NCBI RefSeq assembly: GCF_005938745.2 | Contig: NZ_VCBX02000001.1 | Span: 5,284,501-5,348,500 of the forward strand | DNA: 64,000 nt | Reading direction: 5' to 3' | From: Rhodococcus sp. KBS0724 | GTDB lineage: Bacteria > Actinomycetota > Actinomycetes > Mycobacteriales > Mycobacteriaceae | Part shown: positions 50,975 through 59,815 of the stretch, in pieces | How the letters are laid out: every line of letters begins with the position of its first letter | How positions within the stretch are numbered: the stretch's first letter is position 1 | The notes under the pieces: generated by a model | What the model saw: the letters and a program-made list of their open reading frames with translations, nothing else | What the model was told of the DNA's origin: nothing | Database searches by the model: none | Translations under genes and position numbers: made by a program

Positions 50975-52443
50975 CCGAACCGAACGTTCAGTCGAATCTT
51001 GCGGTGTCCCCGCGCCAAGTTGGAGGATTCGCAGCCGTTGGATTCCTCGCATTTTCCGAAGTAACCAGCGGAATGCTGCAGGGGTGGTACATACCGCTCC
51101 TACCGCAAATTGGGCAAAGGCTCGATGTCAACCCAGCACAACTCAACTGGGTGCTGGCTGCCTACCTACTCTCGACCGTGATCTGCGTACCCATACTAGC
51201 CAAACTGGGCGACAAATACGGCCACCGGCGCTTGGTTTTGATTGTGCTTGGCACCGTGACCGTCGGAACGATCCTGACTGCGGTGGCACCATCATTCGGA
51301 ATCTTCTTGCTGGGCAGAATCATCCAAGGAACGTTGGGGGCGCTGCTACCGCTCGAGTTGGCAATTCTCCGAGAACGAGCGGGCGCCAGTTCAGGTCGCG
51401 CAATCGGAATACTTGTCGGGTGCCTTGGCGCCGGCGGCGCGGCAGGAACCCTTTTGGTCGGGATACTCGGAACTCATGCCAACCTGACTGTTGCCCTCCT
51501 TGTCCCGGCAACACTCACGCTGGCAAGCCTTGTCACCATTGCAATGTTCGTACCCGAAACCACCACTCGTGCAACAGGGTCCATCGACTGGACAGGTGCG
51601 GCGCTGCTGGGCACCGGTCTCGCGGTCTTCCTCGTCGGGATCAGCAATGGAAGCAAGCTGGGGTGGACCTCTACGACAACCCTGACGGCAATTGGCGGCG
51701 GATTGGCATTGCTAGTCGCCTTTGTCGTGATGGAAAAGAGAATCAGCAGCCCACTGGTCGACTTGAACTTGTTGACCAAGGGCGGAGTCGGATTCCTTTT
51801 AGGATTGACGGGATTATTCGGACTGCAGTTCTACGGAGCCGCCACTGTTTCAACTCTGTATTTTGCATCCAAACCCGACATCGTCGGGTACGGATTTGGA
51901 CTCGATTCGATGGGCATCGCGCTGGCCATAACCCCGGTACCTCTTGCCCTCATGGTTTCGTCGTCGCTCGCTGACAGCCTCGCACAACGACTCGGGACTC
52001 GAACGGTGCTGCAAATATCTGCCCTTCTGATCTCCATTTGGTTTGGTGGGCTAATCGTATTTCGACACAGTCTGACGGGCTTCATTTCGATGGGCGTGAT
52101 CGGCGGTGCCGGAATTGGAATATTCGTCGCACTGCTCCCCGCCCTCGTGATTTCTCGCGCACGCCCGGAAGACTCCGGGATCGCGGGCGCTCTGTACAAC
52201 ACCTCTCGAACGGTGGCCGGGGCAACCGCTGGAGCCATGTGCGCTGCGATCATGTCCGGCATGGTGATGAGTGGGTCGAAAACTCCCAGTGAGACTGCAT
52301 TCATCACGATCTGGTCCGCCTGCATCGGCGTCGGCGTCCTTATCTTTGTGCTCGTCCCATTCCTCAACAAACTGGGCGGAAAGGCCTACCAAGCCGAACT
52401 GCCGGAGCAACTGATCGACCTTCCGGTCCGAGAATCATCCTAG
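50971..52443 (+). CDS. MFS drug-efflux-like transporter, tandem copy B
   Basis: A 490-residue pump, about 88% identical by eye to copy A and gap-free. Changes are mostly conservative within membrane helices (Ile/Val/Leu swaps), with some in the Ala/Ser class, which fits functional divergence or drift rather than decay. GTG 50971 is preferred; GAGGGG lies 7 bases upstream, and an earlier GTG 50965 would overlap it. A TetR gene follows 104 bases downstream with a large hairpin between, making that regulator the obvious candidate controller. Confidence 0.88.
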   Translation: MTEPNVQSNLAVSPRQVGGFAAVGFLAFSEVTSGMLQGWYIPLLPQIGQRLDVNPAQLNWVLAAYLLSTVICVPILAKLGDKYGHRRLVLIVLGTVTVGTILTAVAPSFGIFLLGRIIQGTLGALLPLELAILRERAGASSGRAIGILVGCLGAGGAAGTLLVGILGTHANLTVALLVPATLTLASLVTIAMFVPETTTRATGSIDWTGAALLGTGLAVFLVGISNGSKLGWTSTTTLTAIGGGLALLVAFVVMEKRISSPLVDLNLLTKGGVGFLLGLTGLFGLQFYGAATVSTLYFASKPDIVGYGFGLDSMGIALAITPVPLALMVSSSLADSLAQRLGTRTVLQISALLISIWFGGLIVFRHSLTGFISMGVIGGAGIGIFVALLPALVISRARPEDSGIAGALYNTSRTVAGATAGAMCAAIMSGMVMSGSKTPSETAFITIWSACIGVGVLIFVLVPFLNKLGGKAYQAELPEQLIDLPVRESS

Positions 52444-52520
52444 TTCGAGCAAGGGGTTCGGCTAGACTTCGCCGCCGCATCGAGCTTGGCCAGAACCAAC
52501 TTTGATGCCCTAGCGAAACC

Positions 52521-52565
52521 CGGGATGGCGCGTGGCATGATGAGCCCATGTCACGCGCCATCCCG
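52521..52565. promoter_or_regulatory. Large hairpin overlapping TetR start codon
   Basis: Two 19-base arms (52521-52539 and 52547-52565) with one mismatch and a 7-base loop. The right arm contains the ATG start of the TetR gene and its first six codons. As DNA it could be an operator; as RNA it would hide the start codon. No good Shine-Dalgarno is visible outside it. Confidence 0.65.
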
Positions 52566-53174
52566 CAACCGTCTGGCCGTGGGCGACCAAGCGATCCGAA
52601 CATCGAAGCACGTATTCTGTCCGCGACGCTGGAATTGTACGGAGAACTTGGGTGGGCAAGACTTAATCTCGACCTCATTGCGCGACACGCCAAGGTTGGA
52701 AAAGCAGCCCTGTACCGACGGTGGCAAACAAAAGAACAGATAATGACAGCTGCGTTGCGATCGAGCAAAATTACCGTCGCTGACTTCGATACCGGAACGC
52801 TTCGTGGAGATCTGGTTGCTATTGGCCAGGTAACGGTAGAACGGTTGCTCGGCGAGCATGGCTCAGTGCGAATGCGAGCCATGATTGATGCAAAAATATA
52901 CCCAGAACTATTCGAGGGCGAAATTGCCGAATTTCGAAATGAAAGCATCATCGGCGGACGTGAGACTATCTTTCGAGCAATCGAGCGCGGAGAGATCGCG
53001 AAGGGTACATCGCCAGCCTTGATACTCGATGCGGTAGCAGGAACAATTGAGCACCATTTTTTGATGACCCCGATGTCGAAACTCAAAGAGTTCGAATCCG
53101 GCGCCGATAAATACGTCGAATCGGTCGTAGACCTCGTTCTCGGAGGAATCAAGTTTTCCCAGCAGGTCCGCTAG
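52548..53174 (+). CDS. TetR-family regulator (probable pump repressor)
   Basis: A 208-residue TetR protein. The HTH is ARILSATLELYGELGWARLN, LDLIARHAKVGKAALYRRWQTKEQIM. The C-terminal domain (VGQVTVERLL-like helices, SVRMRAMIDAKIYPELFEGE) resembles TetR_C_33-type domains of drug-responsive repressors. It begins 104 bases after the second MFS pump, suggesting control of both pumps. Its start codon lies in a 19-bp hairpin arm, so its translation may be autoregulated. Codon use is AT-richer than the flanking genes. Confidence 0.92.
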   Translation: MSRAIPQPSGRGRPSDPNIEARILSATLELYGELGWARLNLDLIARHAKVGKAALYRRWQTKEQIMTAALRSSKITVADFDTGTLRGDLVAIGQVTVERLLGEHGSVRMRAMIDAKIYPELFEGEIAEFRNESIIGGRETIFRAIERGEIAKGTSPALILDAVAGTIEHHFLMTPMSKLKEFESGADKYVESVVDLVLGGIKFSQQVR

Positions 53175-53211
53175 TAAATTGTCACGGTTCGTGAAGTTCA
53201 AACACTGGACG

Positions 53212-53226
53212 AACGAACGGTTCGTT
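53212..53226. promoter_or_regulatory. TetR-type operator candidate
   Basis: Palindrome AACGAAC-g-GTTCGTT in the 147-base gap between the TetR gene and the HtaA gene. A half-site pair GTTCGT...ACGAAC overlaps it from 53187. This resembles operators of TetR repressors. It could control the HtaA gene. Confidence 0.55.
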
Positions 53227-53321
53227 AGTCGAAAGTTGTTGACGTGACTAGGTATGGAACGCACGCGGTCATGTCGGACCACGACTGGTTCATACGCTAA
53301 GCACAGAGAAACGAGACCACT

Positions 53322-53786
53322 ATGGAAATAGCAGGGAACAGCAACGTCACGCCACTGAAATGGTCAGTGAAAGAGTCATTGCTGCAATACGTTCGAGCAC
53401 TTGGCGAGATTTCATACGTCTCCGCAGTGATGGAACAGGACGACGAACTGGTCTGGCCACTCGTCGCCGATCGTCATGAACCCGATGGGACTCGAATTGC
53501 CCAGTACCGCGGTGAAATCCATCTCCGGGCGCACGAAGGACTACTGGATATCGTCATCGCCGATCCTGAGGTTCGCTTGACCGAAGCGCAGGGGGAACTG
53601 CTCGTAAGGACCACCCTTGACGGGTCGGATCGCATCATGATTGCACACCTGGATGTCGTAGAGAGCTCAGCATTAGTCGTGCGCGCCGAGGTACTGGTAA
53701 CCCCTTCCGGTTCGATGGTATTTGGCGCCAATTATCCTTCAGGCACGAAGCTTTCGCCATTGACAATCGGCGGCGCCCCACAGTGA
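53322..53786 (+). CDS. HtaA-domain protein without signal peptide
   Basis: A 154-residue protein matching the HtaA domain: LKWSVKESLLQYVRALG is the opening, and QYRGEIHLRAHEGLLDIVIADPEVRL is the core with the conserved G-x-H. HtaA domains bind haem in secreted or wall-bound corynebacterial proteins. This copy lacks a signal peptide, membrane anchor and the usual second domain, so it is probably cytosolic and single-domain. The tyrosine/histidine haem ligands are not certain. It sits between two TetR genes, with a TetR-type palindrome upstream. Confidence 0.72.
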   Translation: MEIAGNSNVTPLKWSVKESLLQYVRALGEISYVSAVMEQDDELVWPLVADRHEPDGTRIAQYRGEIHLRAHEGLLDIVIADPEVRLTEAQGELLVRTTLDGSDRIMIAHLDVVESSALVVRAEVLVTPSGSMVFGANYPSGTKLSPLTIGGAPQ

Positions 53787-53832
53787 CAGAAAGCAGATGA
53801 CCTTCAGGCAGGCCGCTCGCGATCGCCCAGAA

Positions 53833-54489
53833 TCAAGATGACACTGGGCGGTTCGCTTTGTCCGCATTCAATATTGGTGGTGAATCACTTACCGGCTCGA
53901 TGAGCCGCCTGGCAGCTACGCGCAACCGGTCGTCGACATCGGCAATGCTGAGTCCTCCATCGAGCCACGCCACCACATTGCTACTCCAAAGCGCTTGCAG
54001 CATGTCCAACGCCTGGTACTGCGTCTTGGAGATGCGATGTTCTTCACCCCAAGCCGCCAATTTCATGATGTCCATGAGATCGATTCCTAGGTGTCGAGTA
54101 TATGGTGCGTCCAGCGACAACGGCATTCGATCGACCGACATGGCGGCATGAGCGAAACCTCGCTCGCCGTCACGCCGCACCCCACGAAATGCGCGAACAA
54201 GCACATTCGCAGCCCTCTCGTGTGGTGAACGCTGGGTTGGAAAGCGACTGATGATATCGCTGCGCAACCGCACCAACTCGTCGCGCACTACATCCTTTAT
54301 CAGATAGTCCTTGGATGGGTAGTACCGATACAGCGTCGACAGCGAGATCTCAGCAAGCTTCGCCACTTCACGCATGTGCACCGCTTCGTAGCCGCCGGCG
54401 GACGCGAGTTCCCCTGCCACGACCAGGACACGTTCGAGCCTTACCGCTTGTGCTTCGGGGGTTCGCCCGTTCTTCAAAGGATCAACCAT
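53833..54489 (-). CDS. KstR-like TetR-family regulator
   Basis: A 218-residue TetR protein. The HTH, GGYEAVHMREVAKLAEISLS, TLYRYYPSKDYLI, is very close in pattern to KstR of mycobacteria and rhodococci (GGYEAVQMRAVADRADVAVG, TLYRYFPSK), and the C-terminal LWSSNVVAWLDGGLSIADV matches its WLSNLLAWL region. KstR represses sterol catabolism and is relieved by a CoA thioester. Here the neighbours are a MaoC hydratase and SDR remnant, so this may be a paralogue with a related lipid effector. An AACGTGTT motif lies at 54869. Confidence 0.85.
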   Translation of the reverse strand: MVDPLKNGRTPEAQAVRLERVLVVAGELASAGGYEAVHMREVAKLAEISLSTLYRYYPSKDYLIKDVVRDELVRLRSDIISRFPTQRSPHERAANVLVRAFRGVRRDGERGFAHAAMSVDRMPLSLDAPYTRHLGIDLMDIMKLAAWGEEHRISKTQYQALDMLQALWSSNVVAWLDGGLSIADVDDRLRVAARRLIEPVSDSPPILNADKANRPVSS

Positions 54490-55172
54490 AACCTCACCCG
54501 TCGAACTGTCTGTTCCTGGAAAGAAGTTGCCCGCAAGACATCCTGGAGTTGCTGAACATCAGGCCGCCTCTCGTGGCGCTCGCAGGACGCGGCGCACCTA
54601 TACACGGTGCCCTCGCCAAGGTAGCCGGCACGCGTCTCTTCCGACGAAGCTCAGATCCTTGCCCGTAATCGATCTCGAAACAATCTGGGCCCCTGCATCA
54701 TTGCCACCATTCTCGTCGCGGCCAGACTTGACATAGCCATGAAGTCATACCGAACAGTCCGCGTTCGCGCCGCGGAACCAAGCCGGCGTGGCCCCCCGAA
54801 AACCCACGATGAGAGCCGCATATCAGGCGAGTCCTTCCGCTCGACTGGATCACTTGAACATTAATCGGAACGTGTTACGCTTAGATAGCATGTAGCCCGA
54901 ATGCACGCATTGTCAAGCGCCCCTCGATACTTGGCAGAACTTTGGCTTTTCGATCGAACCGCGATCCGTCGTGCCGGGGATGAAGTGGAGCTGAGATTGT
55001 AAATTTTCACTCGATATGCTCAGGTAGAAAGAGAACACGATCCGATTAGACGAACGAGTTCACCCCTAACCTGCGAAGAGCTGCGCCCAACTGTTGGCGG
55101 CAGACAGCACCAAGGCAGCACGCTAGGTCGCGGACCGATACCGCTGACCTCTCGAGACAAACGAGGTACCAG
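54490..55172. other. Promoter-rich intergenic region
   Basis: Nearly 700 bases with no credible gene between the divergent KstR-like and MaoC genes. The best signal is CGGAACGTGTTACG (54866-54879). The last 200 bases are AT-rich. Short open frames here have no recognisable family. Confidence 0.45.
54866..54879. promoter_or_regulatory. KstR-type operator candidate
   Basis: CGGAACGTGTTACG contains AAC-N2-GTT with symmetric CG ends, close to the KstR box TnnAACnnGTTnnA except for the outer T and A. It lies between the KstR-like gene and the MaoC gene. Confidence 0.45.
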
Positions 55173-56012
55173 ATGTTCGACGAATCATGGGTCGGTCGGC
55201 GAAGTGAGACGATCACACGCAGTTGGTCGTCCAAAGACGCACTGCTGTATGCACTTGCAGTGGGATCCGGACAGGACCATCCGCTGGAGGAACTCGAGTT
55301 CACCACCGAAAACTCCAAGGCACAGCCGCAGAAGGTATTACCGACCTTTGCGAATGTCGCGCTCGTCGGTGGGCGCGTTCCATTGCCAAACGGTGTGGAC
55401 TTTTCGAAAGTGCTCCACGCCGAGCAAGGGTTCGTCATCGACGATGCGATCCCCGTCGAGGGCGAGGTAGCCACGTCCAGTGCGATCACCGCCGTCTACG
55501 ACAAGGGTTCCGGAGCACTGGTGGAGGTCGAATCCGAAGCTCGCGACGATGCGGGACGTCTAGTGAGCATCGTTCAAACCTCGATGTTCGTCCGGGGCTC
55601 CGGAGGATGGGGTGGAAGCCGGGGACCGGCTTCGGCATGGGAGAAACCCACTGGTAAACCTGATTACCGGGTCACCTACCGCACTCGCTCGGACCAGGCG
55701 CTACTGTACCGGCTGACTGGTGACCGAAATCCCCTGCACACTGATCCTTCCTTCGCGTCCCGAGGCGGATTTCCACGACCGATCCTGCACGGCATGTGTA
55801 CATACGGGTTCACCGGTCGTGCGCTGTTGCATGCTGCAGCCAACTCCGAGCCGAAGCGTTTCCGAGCAATGCGGGGTCGTTTCACCAAACCAATTCTCCC
55901 CGGTGCGACACTCACCGTCTCGATGTGGATTGACGGCACGGTCGTACGATTCCAGACCACGGATGAAACAGGTACACCCGTCATCGACCAAGGCACCGCC
56001 ACCATCGTGTGA
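55173..56012 (+). CDS. MaoC-like (R)-specific enoyl-CoA hydratase 2 family protein
   Basis: A 279-residue double hot-dog protein. The hydratase-2 catalytic motif is YRLTGDRNPLHTDPSFA, with the Asp and His of the D-x(4)-H pattern, followed by GGFPRPILHGMCTYGF. The N-terminal half (about 1-140) is a degenerate hot-dog. Such enzymes hydrate enoyl-CoA in peroxisome-like or sterol/fatty acid breakdown. It is divergent from the KstR-like gene and precedes a truncated SDR. Confidence 0.9.
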   Translation: MFDESWVGRRSETITRSWSSKDALLYALAVGSGQDHPLEELEFTTENSKAQPQKVLPTFANVALVGGRVPLPNGVDFSKVLHAEQGFVIDDAIPVEGEVATSSAITAVYDKGSGALVEVESEARDDAGRLVSIVQTSMFVRGSGGWGGSRGPASAWEKPTGKPDYRVTYRTRSDQALLYRLTGDRNPLHTDPSFASRGGFPRPILHGMCTYGFTGRALLHAAANSEPKRFRAMRGRFTKPILPGATLTVSMWIDGTVVRFQTTDETGTPVIDQGTATIV

Positions 56013-56060
56013 TCGATAGCCACACAAGAACTACGAAACAATCAGGCGGACAACAACATC

Positions 56061-56195
56061 ATGGGATCTCTCGACGGCAGAGTCGCGATCGTCACGGGAG
56101 CCGCTAGAGGCATCGGAGCATCCACCAGCCACATGTTCGCGGCCCAAGGTGTCAAACTCGTGCTCAGCGACCTCCGGTCGAGCGAAGAAACGTGA
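56061..56195 (+). pseudogene. Truncated SDR N-terminus (44 codons)
   Basis: Reads MGSLDGRVAIVTGAARGIGA, then STSHMFAAQGVKLVLSD and stops at TGA 56193. The TGxxxGIG cofactor motif and opening are exactly those of a classical SDR, but the remaining 200 residues including the catalytic tetrad are gone. The following sequence to 56562 is unrelated. It starts 48 bases after the MaoC gene and so is the broken second gene of that operon. Confidence 0.75.
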
Positions 56196-56562
56196 AGACA
56201 ACTCCGGATCCACAGAAATATCCTTACCGAAAGTTTCTGGCGGACAGCATCTTAAACCAATCGGAAGATATTTGGCGTCAGCTGTTGCTGAGCTCACTAC
56301 GGTTTACCACACTCGTGTCAGCCATCATGTTTTCCGTGGCTCACCATCCCCGTTGCCAGGAGTACCAATGAAGATTTTGCCACGTTCGCATCCGTTCACC
56401 CGAAAGGCATCTGACAGCTTCAGTTTGACGATTTCCGTTGCAGGGGAATATAATCGCGCGGCCATCGTCCGCATAATGTTCGAGGACCACTCCCATGTCT
56501 GAGCCGGTCAATGCTCGGTCCGTCAGTGCCCCAATGGAATCGCAGCCAAAGGCGCTCCACCG
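56196..56562. other. Deletion/insertion scar, no gene
   Basis: The sequence between the truncated SDR and the MFS gene has lower GC and no continuous reading of SDR character. It probably marks the junction of an old rearrangement. Nothing further is recognisable. Confidence 0.4.
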
Positions 56563-57807
56563 ATGACGCGCACTGTTAGTGATCCCCCAGCAGAAGCCGT
56601 GAAAAGCACACGAGTGCCGTCAACCGTGTGGATCCTCTCGGCCATCGCTTCCGCGTCCGGTCTCGGCTACGGAATGCTGGGGCCGTCGCTACCGGCGCTG
56701 GCAGACCTTTACTCCGTCGGGGCAGCGAGCGTAAGTCTCGCTGTCAGTGGATTCGCGGCGGGCCGCCTGATCACGAATATCTCCCTGACGGGCTTGCTGA
56801 AGAAATTCCGTCTGCGGAGTGTTCTCGTAGTCGGACTCGTGGTCCAATCTGTATGCAGCGTCGCCGCCGGCCTGTCACCCAACTTTGAACTCTTTGTCGC
56901 GTTTCGATCGATAAGTGGTCTAGGCAACGCCGCGTTCACCGTCGCAGGCACCGGATTGATGCTCGTCCTCACAACCTCCGCGCAACGCGCACGGGCGATG
57001 AGCATTTACTTCACAGCCATATCACTGGGAATGATCGCAGGACCAGCGATTGGCGGGTTGGTAGCAGCGATCGACCCGCGGCTGCCTCTTATCGTCTATG
57101 GTGCACTTCTTGGCGTGGGGTCGGTAGTCGCCTTTGTCGCTCTGCGAGGCGTGCGACAAGTCCGCACGAGTGACGGCATTGATGCCGAAGATGTTGTGCC
57201 CGTCTCGACTTGGAGCCTCGTTCGGCAACTATTCCGCAGCCGCACGTTCGTTGCAGTGATGCTGGTTCAGCTCGTAACCGGATGGGTGCTGTACGGTGCG
57301 CGCACGGTGGTTATGCCGGCTCGTCTTCACGACATCGGATTTGGTGTTGGTGTGATCGGCTTGATGTTGACAGTGGCGGCGGTTGCCCAGGTTGTCGCAA
57401 CCAGCCTCGGTGCAGTGGCCGGACGGCTGAGTTTTCGAACTGTCACCATCGCTGCTCTCGTTGTGGCGCTTGGTGTCAATGCTCTGTTTGGTGAGCTCGA
57501 GGCACTACCCCTGATCGTTGCTGCGTTCGTCGGACTCGGACTGGCTCACGGACTGATTTCCACCACGGCACCATCGCTCCTCGGAGAGGTACCCAAGGGA
57601 GATAGCGGACTGGCGGTAGCCACCTTTTGGATCGCGTTCGACGTTGGAGCGATTGTGGGCCCCTACGCGACAGGTGCCCTCATGGACGGGGCCGGTGCCC
57701 CCGCAGCGTTCCTGTCATGCGCCGCTGTCCTGGCTGCCGCCCTTATTGCATGCCTTTTCATACCCCGAAGAGTGGGAACAGCCTCCCCCAGTGAGCCTTC
57801 GCCTTAA
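56563..57807 (+). CDS. MFS transporter (12-helix)
   Basis: A 414-residue MFS protein with 12 predicted helices. SGLGYGMLGPSLPALADLY is the first-helix signature, SGFAAGRLITNISLTGLLKKFRLR stands in the motif A position, and SLGMIAGPAIGGLVAA is the motif C region. The C-terminus is short and basic. Substrate unknown; the closest types are sugar or drug efflux pumps. It is followed by a strong hairpin at 57901 and converges with another transporter gene. Confidence 0.88.
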   Translation: MTRTVSDPPAEAVKSTRVPSTVWILSAIASASGLGYGMLGPSLPALADLYSVGAASVSLAVSGFAAGRLITNISLTGLLKKFRLRSVLVVGLVVQSVCSVAAGLSPNFELFVAFRSISGLGNAAFTVAGTGLMLVLTTSAQRARAMSIYFTAISLGMIAGPAIGGLVAAIDPRLPLIVYGALLGVGSVVAFVALRGVRQVRTSDGIDAEDVVPVSTWSLVRQLFRSRTFVAVMLVQLVTGWVLYGARTVVMPARLHDIGFGVGVIGLMLTVAAVAQVVATSLGAVAGRLSFRTVTIAALVVALGVNALFGELEALPLIVAAFVGLGLAHGLISTTAPSLLGEVPKGDSGLAVATFWIAFDVGAIVGPYATGALMDGAGAPAAFLSCAAVLAAALIACLFIPRRVGTASPSEPSP

Positions 57808-57900
57808 ATCAAGACCGAAGATCCTCACTCCCCAGGACAGCTCCCCCAGGATTCAACGCCGAGGGCTCCACGTTCCTTGATGACATCAAAATCCCACCAC

Positions 57901-57935
57901 CGCGCGGCCATGATTCACACCTTCATGGCCGCGCG
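57901..57935. terminator. Bidirectional hairpin terminator
   Basis: Perfect 13-bp arms CGCGCGGCCATGA and TCATGGCCGCGCG with a 9-base loop, between two converging MFS genes. There is no T run, which is common for high-GC actinobacterial terminators. Confidence 0.6.
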
Positions 57936-58080
57936 TCCGCGCAAGGTCAAGCCACCGAGGAGCAGCCCCAGCAGTGGACAGCCGATCAATCAGACACCTT
58001 CCACGAACAACATCTGAGGTCCGAGAACCACAGCGACAACTGGTGTGACGCTCCGAGTCCTGAAGAGTAGGCGGACTAGC

Positions 58081-59712
58081 TCAATCCACTTCCCGCCTGG
58101 ATGGCAGATGCCGGAACGTCACGATCGGCAGTAGCGCCGCCAACCCGAGCACGCAGAGGCTCGCGCGCAGAGCAACCAATCTGGATTCGACATTGATTTC
58201 CACCGCGCGGTCGAGCTGCGCCGATGTCAACTCCATTCCGGCAAGGCGGCTGCGGAGGTCGTCGTTCTCGACGAAGCTAACCGAACTCGTTGTCACTTCA
58301 ATTCTGCTGTCGGACATAAGATCCAAGTCGTCAGCGACACGGACCGAAGCGGACTGCGCAAGCACCGACATCAGCACGGCCCCGGCGACAGCGGTGCCGG
58401 TGCACAGCCCGAGAAAGTTCGCCATTCCCCGAGCGCTGCCGATCTCTCCGGAGAGAGATTGGGGGCTGGTCTCCATGAGCAGTGCACTGCCCGCACTCAG
58501 CCCCACTCCGATACCGAGGCCCAAACAGATCTCACTGATCAACGTCCACGCTCCTGACCATTGGTTGGAGATTGTCAGCGCCAGCAGTATCACCGACGCG
58601 GCGGCCAGCACGTGGGCGGCGGTCAACAGCCAACGGCACGCTAACAGTCGCATGAGAACTGGTGTGGCAGCCGCGGAGACGAGTGCAGCAAGGGAGATCG
58701 GTATCAGCATCAGTGCCGTCCCCAACGGACTCTTGCCCAGCACCATCTGTGTATAGAGCGGCAAAAGATAGCTCACGCCGGCCATCAACAGGTTCACCGC
58801 GACCAAGCCACTCAGACACGCGCGGTTGAGCCCCGACCCGAACACCTGGGGGTCGAGCAAGGGAGTCCGATCCGTATCGAGCAACGCGCGTTGTCGCGCG
58901 ACGAATGTGTGCAGCACCAGGCCGCCGATCAGCAGCAACGCGAGCACGGGCGAGAGGCCGAGCACACTTAAGGGGGCACCGTCGGCAGCGAGGAGAAGCC
59001 CCCACGATCCGATCTGATTGATGGCGGCGACCAACATCAGTACGCCGACGGCCGACAGAGCGATGCTCATCTTGTCGACGGCCCCTCGGAACGTAGTCCT
59101 CGGAAGCCGTAGACGGTACGCGATGACGCTCGTTCCTGCGATTACTACGAGCAGAAGCACGAAGGGCGCTCTCCACCCCCAGGCCTGCACGAGAAATCCC
59201 CCGACCAACAAAGCCAGCGCGGCACCGATTCCGGTCGTACCCGCCAGGACCGACACCGCAACGGTGCGCTGCGTACCGGAATATGTCTGGCCGAGAATCG
59301 CCAGAGCGTTGGGCACAAGTAGAGCGCCACCGAGACCGGCGATCGCCTCACCGGCAATCAGACCTGAGACACTCTGTGCCAGAACGCAAGACAGCATGCC
59401 GACCGCGTAGATACCCAAGCCAAGCAGCTGAGTATTTCGAGCACCCAACACCCCGCTGATCTTGCCGCCCGTAATCGTGAACGCTGCCACGAACACGCCG
59501 TACGCGACGATCGCCAACTGCACGTTTGAAATCGTGGTGTCGAGACCCTCTACGATCCCGCTGATCGCCATCGGCAACACCGTGGCGTTGAACACCGAGA
59601 CCAGACCTGTGAAGCACACGAGCACAAGCGGTAACCAACTCGCCCTGAGTTGAGCGTCGACTGCACTCTCGGTTGTCACGGTAACGGAAGGCAACTGATC
59701 CGCAGTGTCCAT
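58081..59712 (-). CDS. MFS transporter, DHA2 family
   Basis: A 543-residue protein with about 14 helices. The first helix motif is SVFNATVLPMAISGIVEGLDTTIS, motif A is GGKISGVLGARNTQ, and TTGIGAALALLVGGFLVQAWG is motif C. A polar periplasmic loop (about 460-510) precedes the last helix. ATG 59712 is chosen because GAGGGG lies just upstream; an upstream in-frame ATG at 59775 lacks one. The first-helix Asp usual in drug pumps is replaced (NATVLP), so specificity may differ. Confidence 0.85.
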   Translation of the reverse strand: MDTADQLPSVTVTTESAVDAQLRASWLPLVLVCFTGLVSVFNATVLPMAISGIVEGLDTTISNVQLAIVAYGVFVAAFTITGGKISGVLGARNTQLLGLGIYAVGMLSCVLAQSVSGLIAGEAIAGLGGALLVPNALAILGQTYSGTQRTVAVSVLAGTTGIGAALALLVGGFLVQAWGWRAPFVLLLVVIAGTSVIAYRLRLPRTTFRGAVDKMSIALSAVGVLMLVAAINQIGSWGLLLAADGAPLSVLGLSPVLALLLIGGLVLHTFVARQRALLDTDRTPLLDPQVFGSGLNRACLSGLVAVNLLMAGVSYLLPLYTQMVLGKSPLGTALMLIPISLAALVSAAATPVLMRLLACRWLLTAAHVLAAASVILLALTISNQWSGAWTLISEICLGLGIGVGLSAGSALLMETSPQSLSGEIGSARGMANFLGLCTGTAVAGAVLMSVLAQSASVRVADDLDLMSDSRIEVTTSSVSFVENDDLRSRLAGMELTSAQLDRAVEINVESRLVALRASLCVLGLAALLPIVTFRHLPSRREVD

Positions 59713-59815
59713 ATGTGCACCCCTCGGGGGATCGGTGATGTCCGGCGGCGGCGTAACGGCGGCGAGAGTCACCACCCGCGCGAGGTCTCTTTCGCCGTGA
59801 GTCTGCTGCCGTCGA

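Larger units (their letters stand above)
48574..52443 (+). repeat. Tandem duplication, two 2,253-bp units
   Basis: Promoter, leader peptide and MFS gene are present twice in the same orientation with a fixed offset of 2,253 bases (48574 against 50827, 48671 against 50924, 48718 against 50971). The pumps differ by about 60 of 490 residues with no gaps. Weak similarity extends upstream to about 48250 and 50500. Confidence 0.9.

Noticed and set aside
52364..53152. 262-codon minus-strand frame
   Set aside because: Antisense to the TetR gene and the end of MFS copy B; the plus strand has a canonical HTH.
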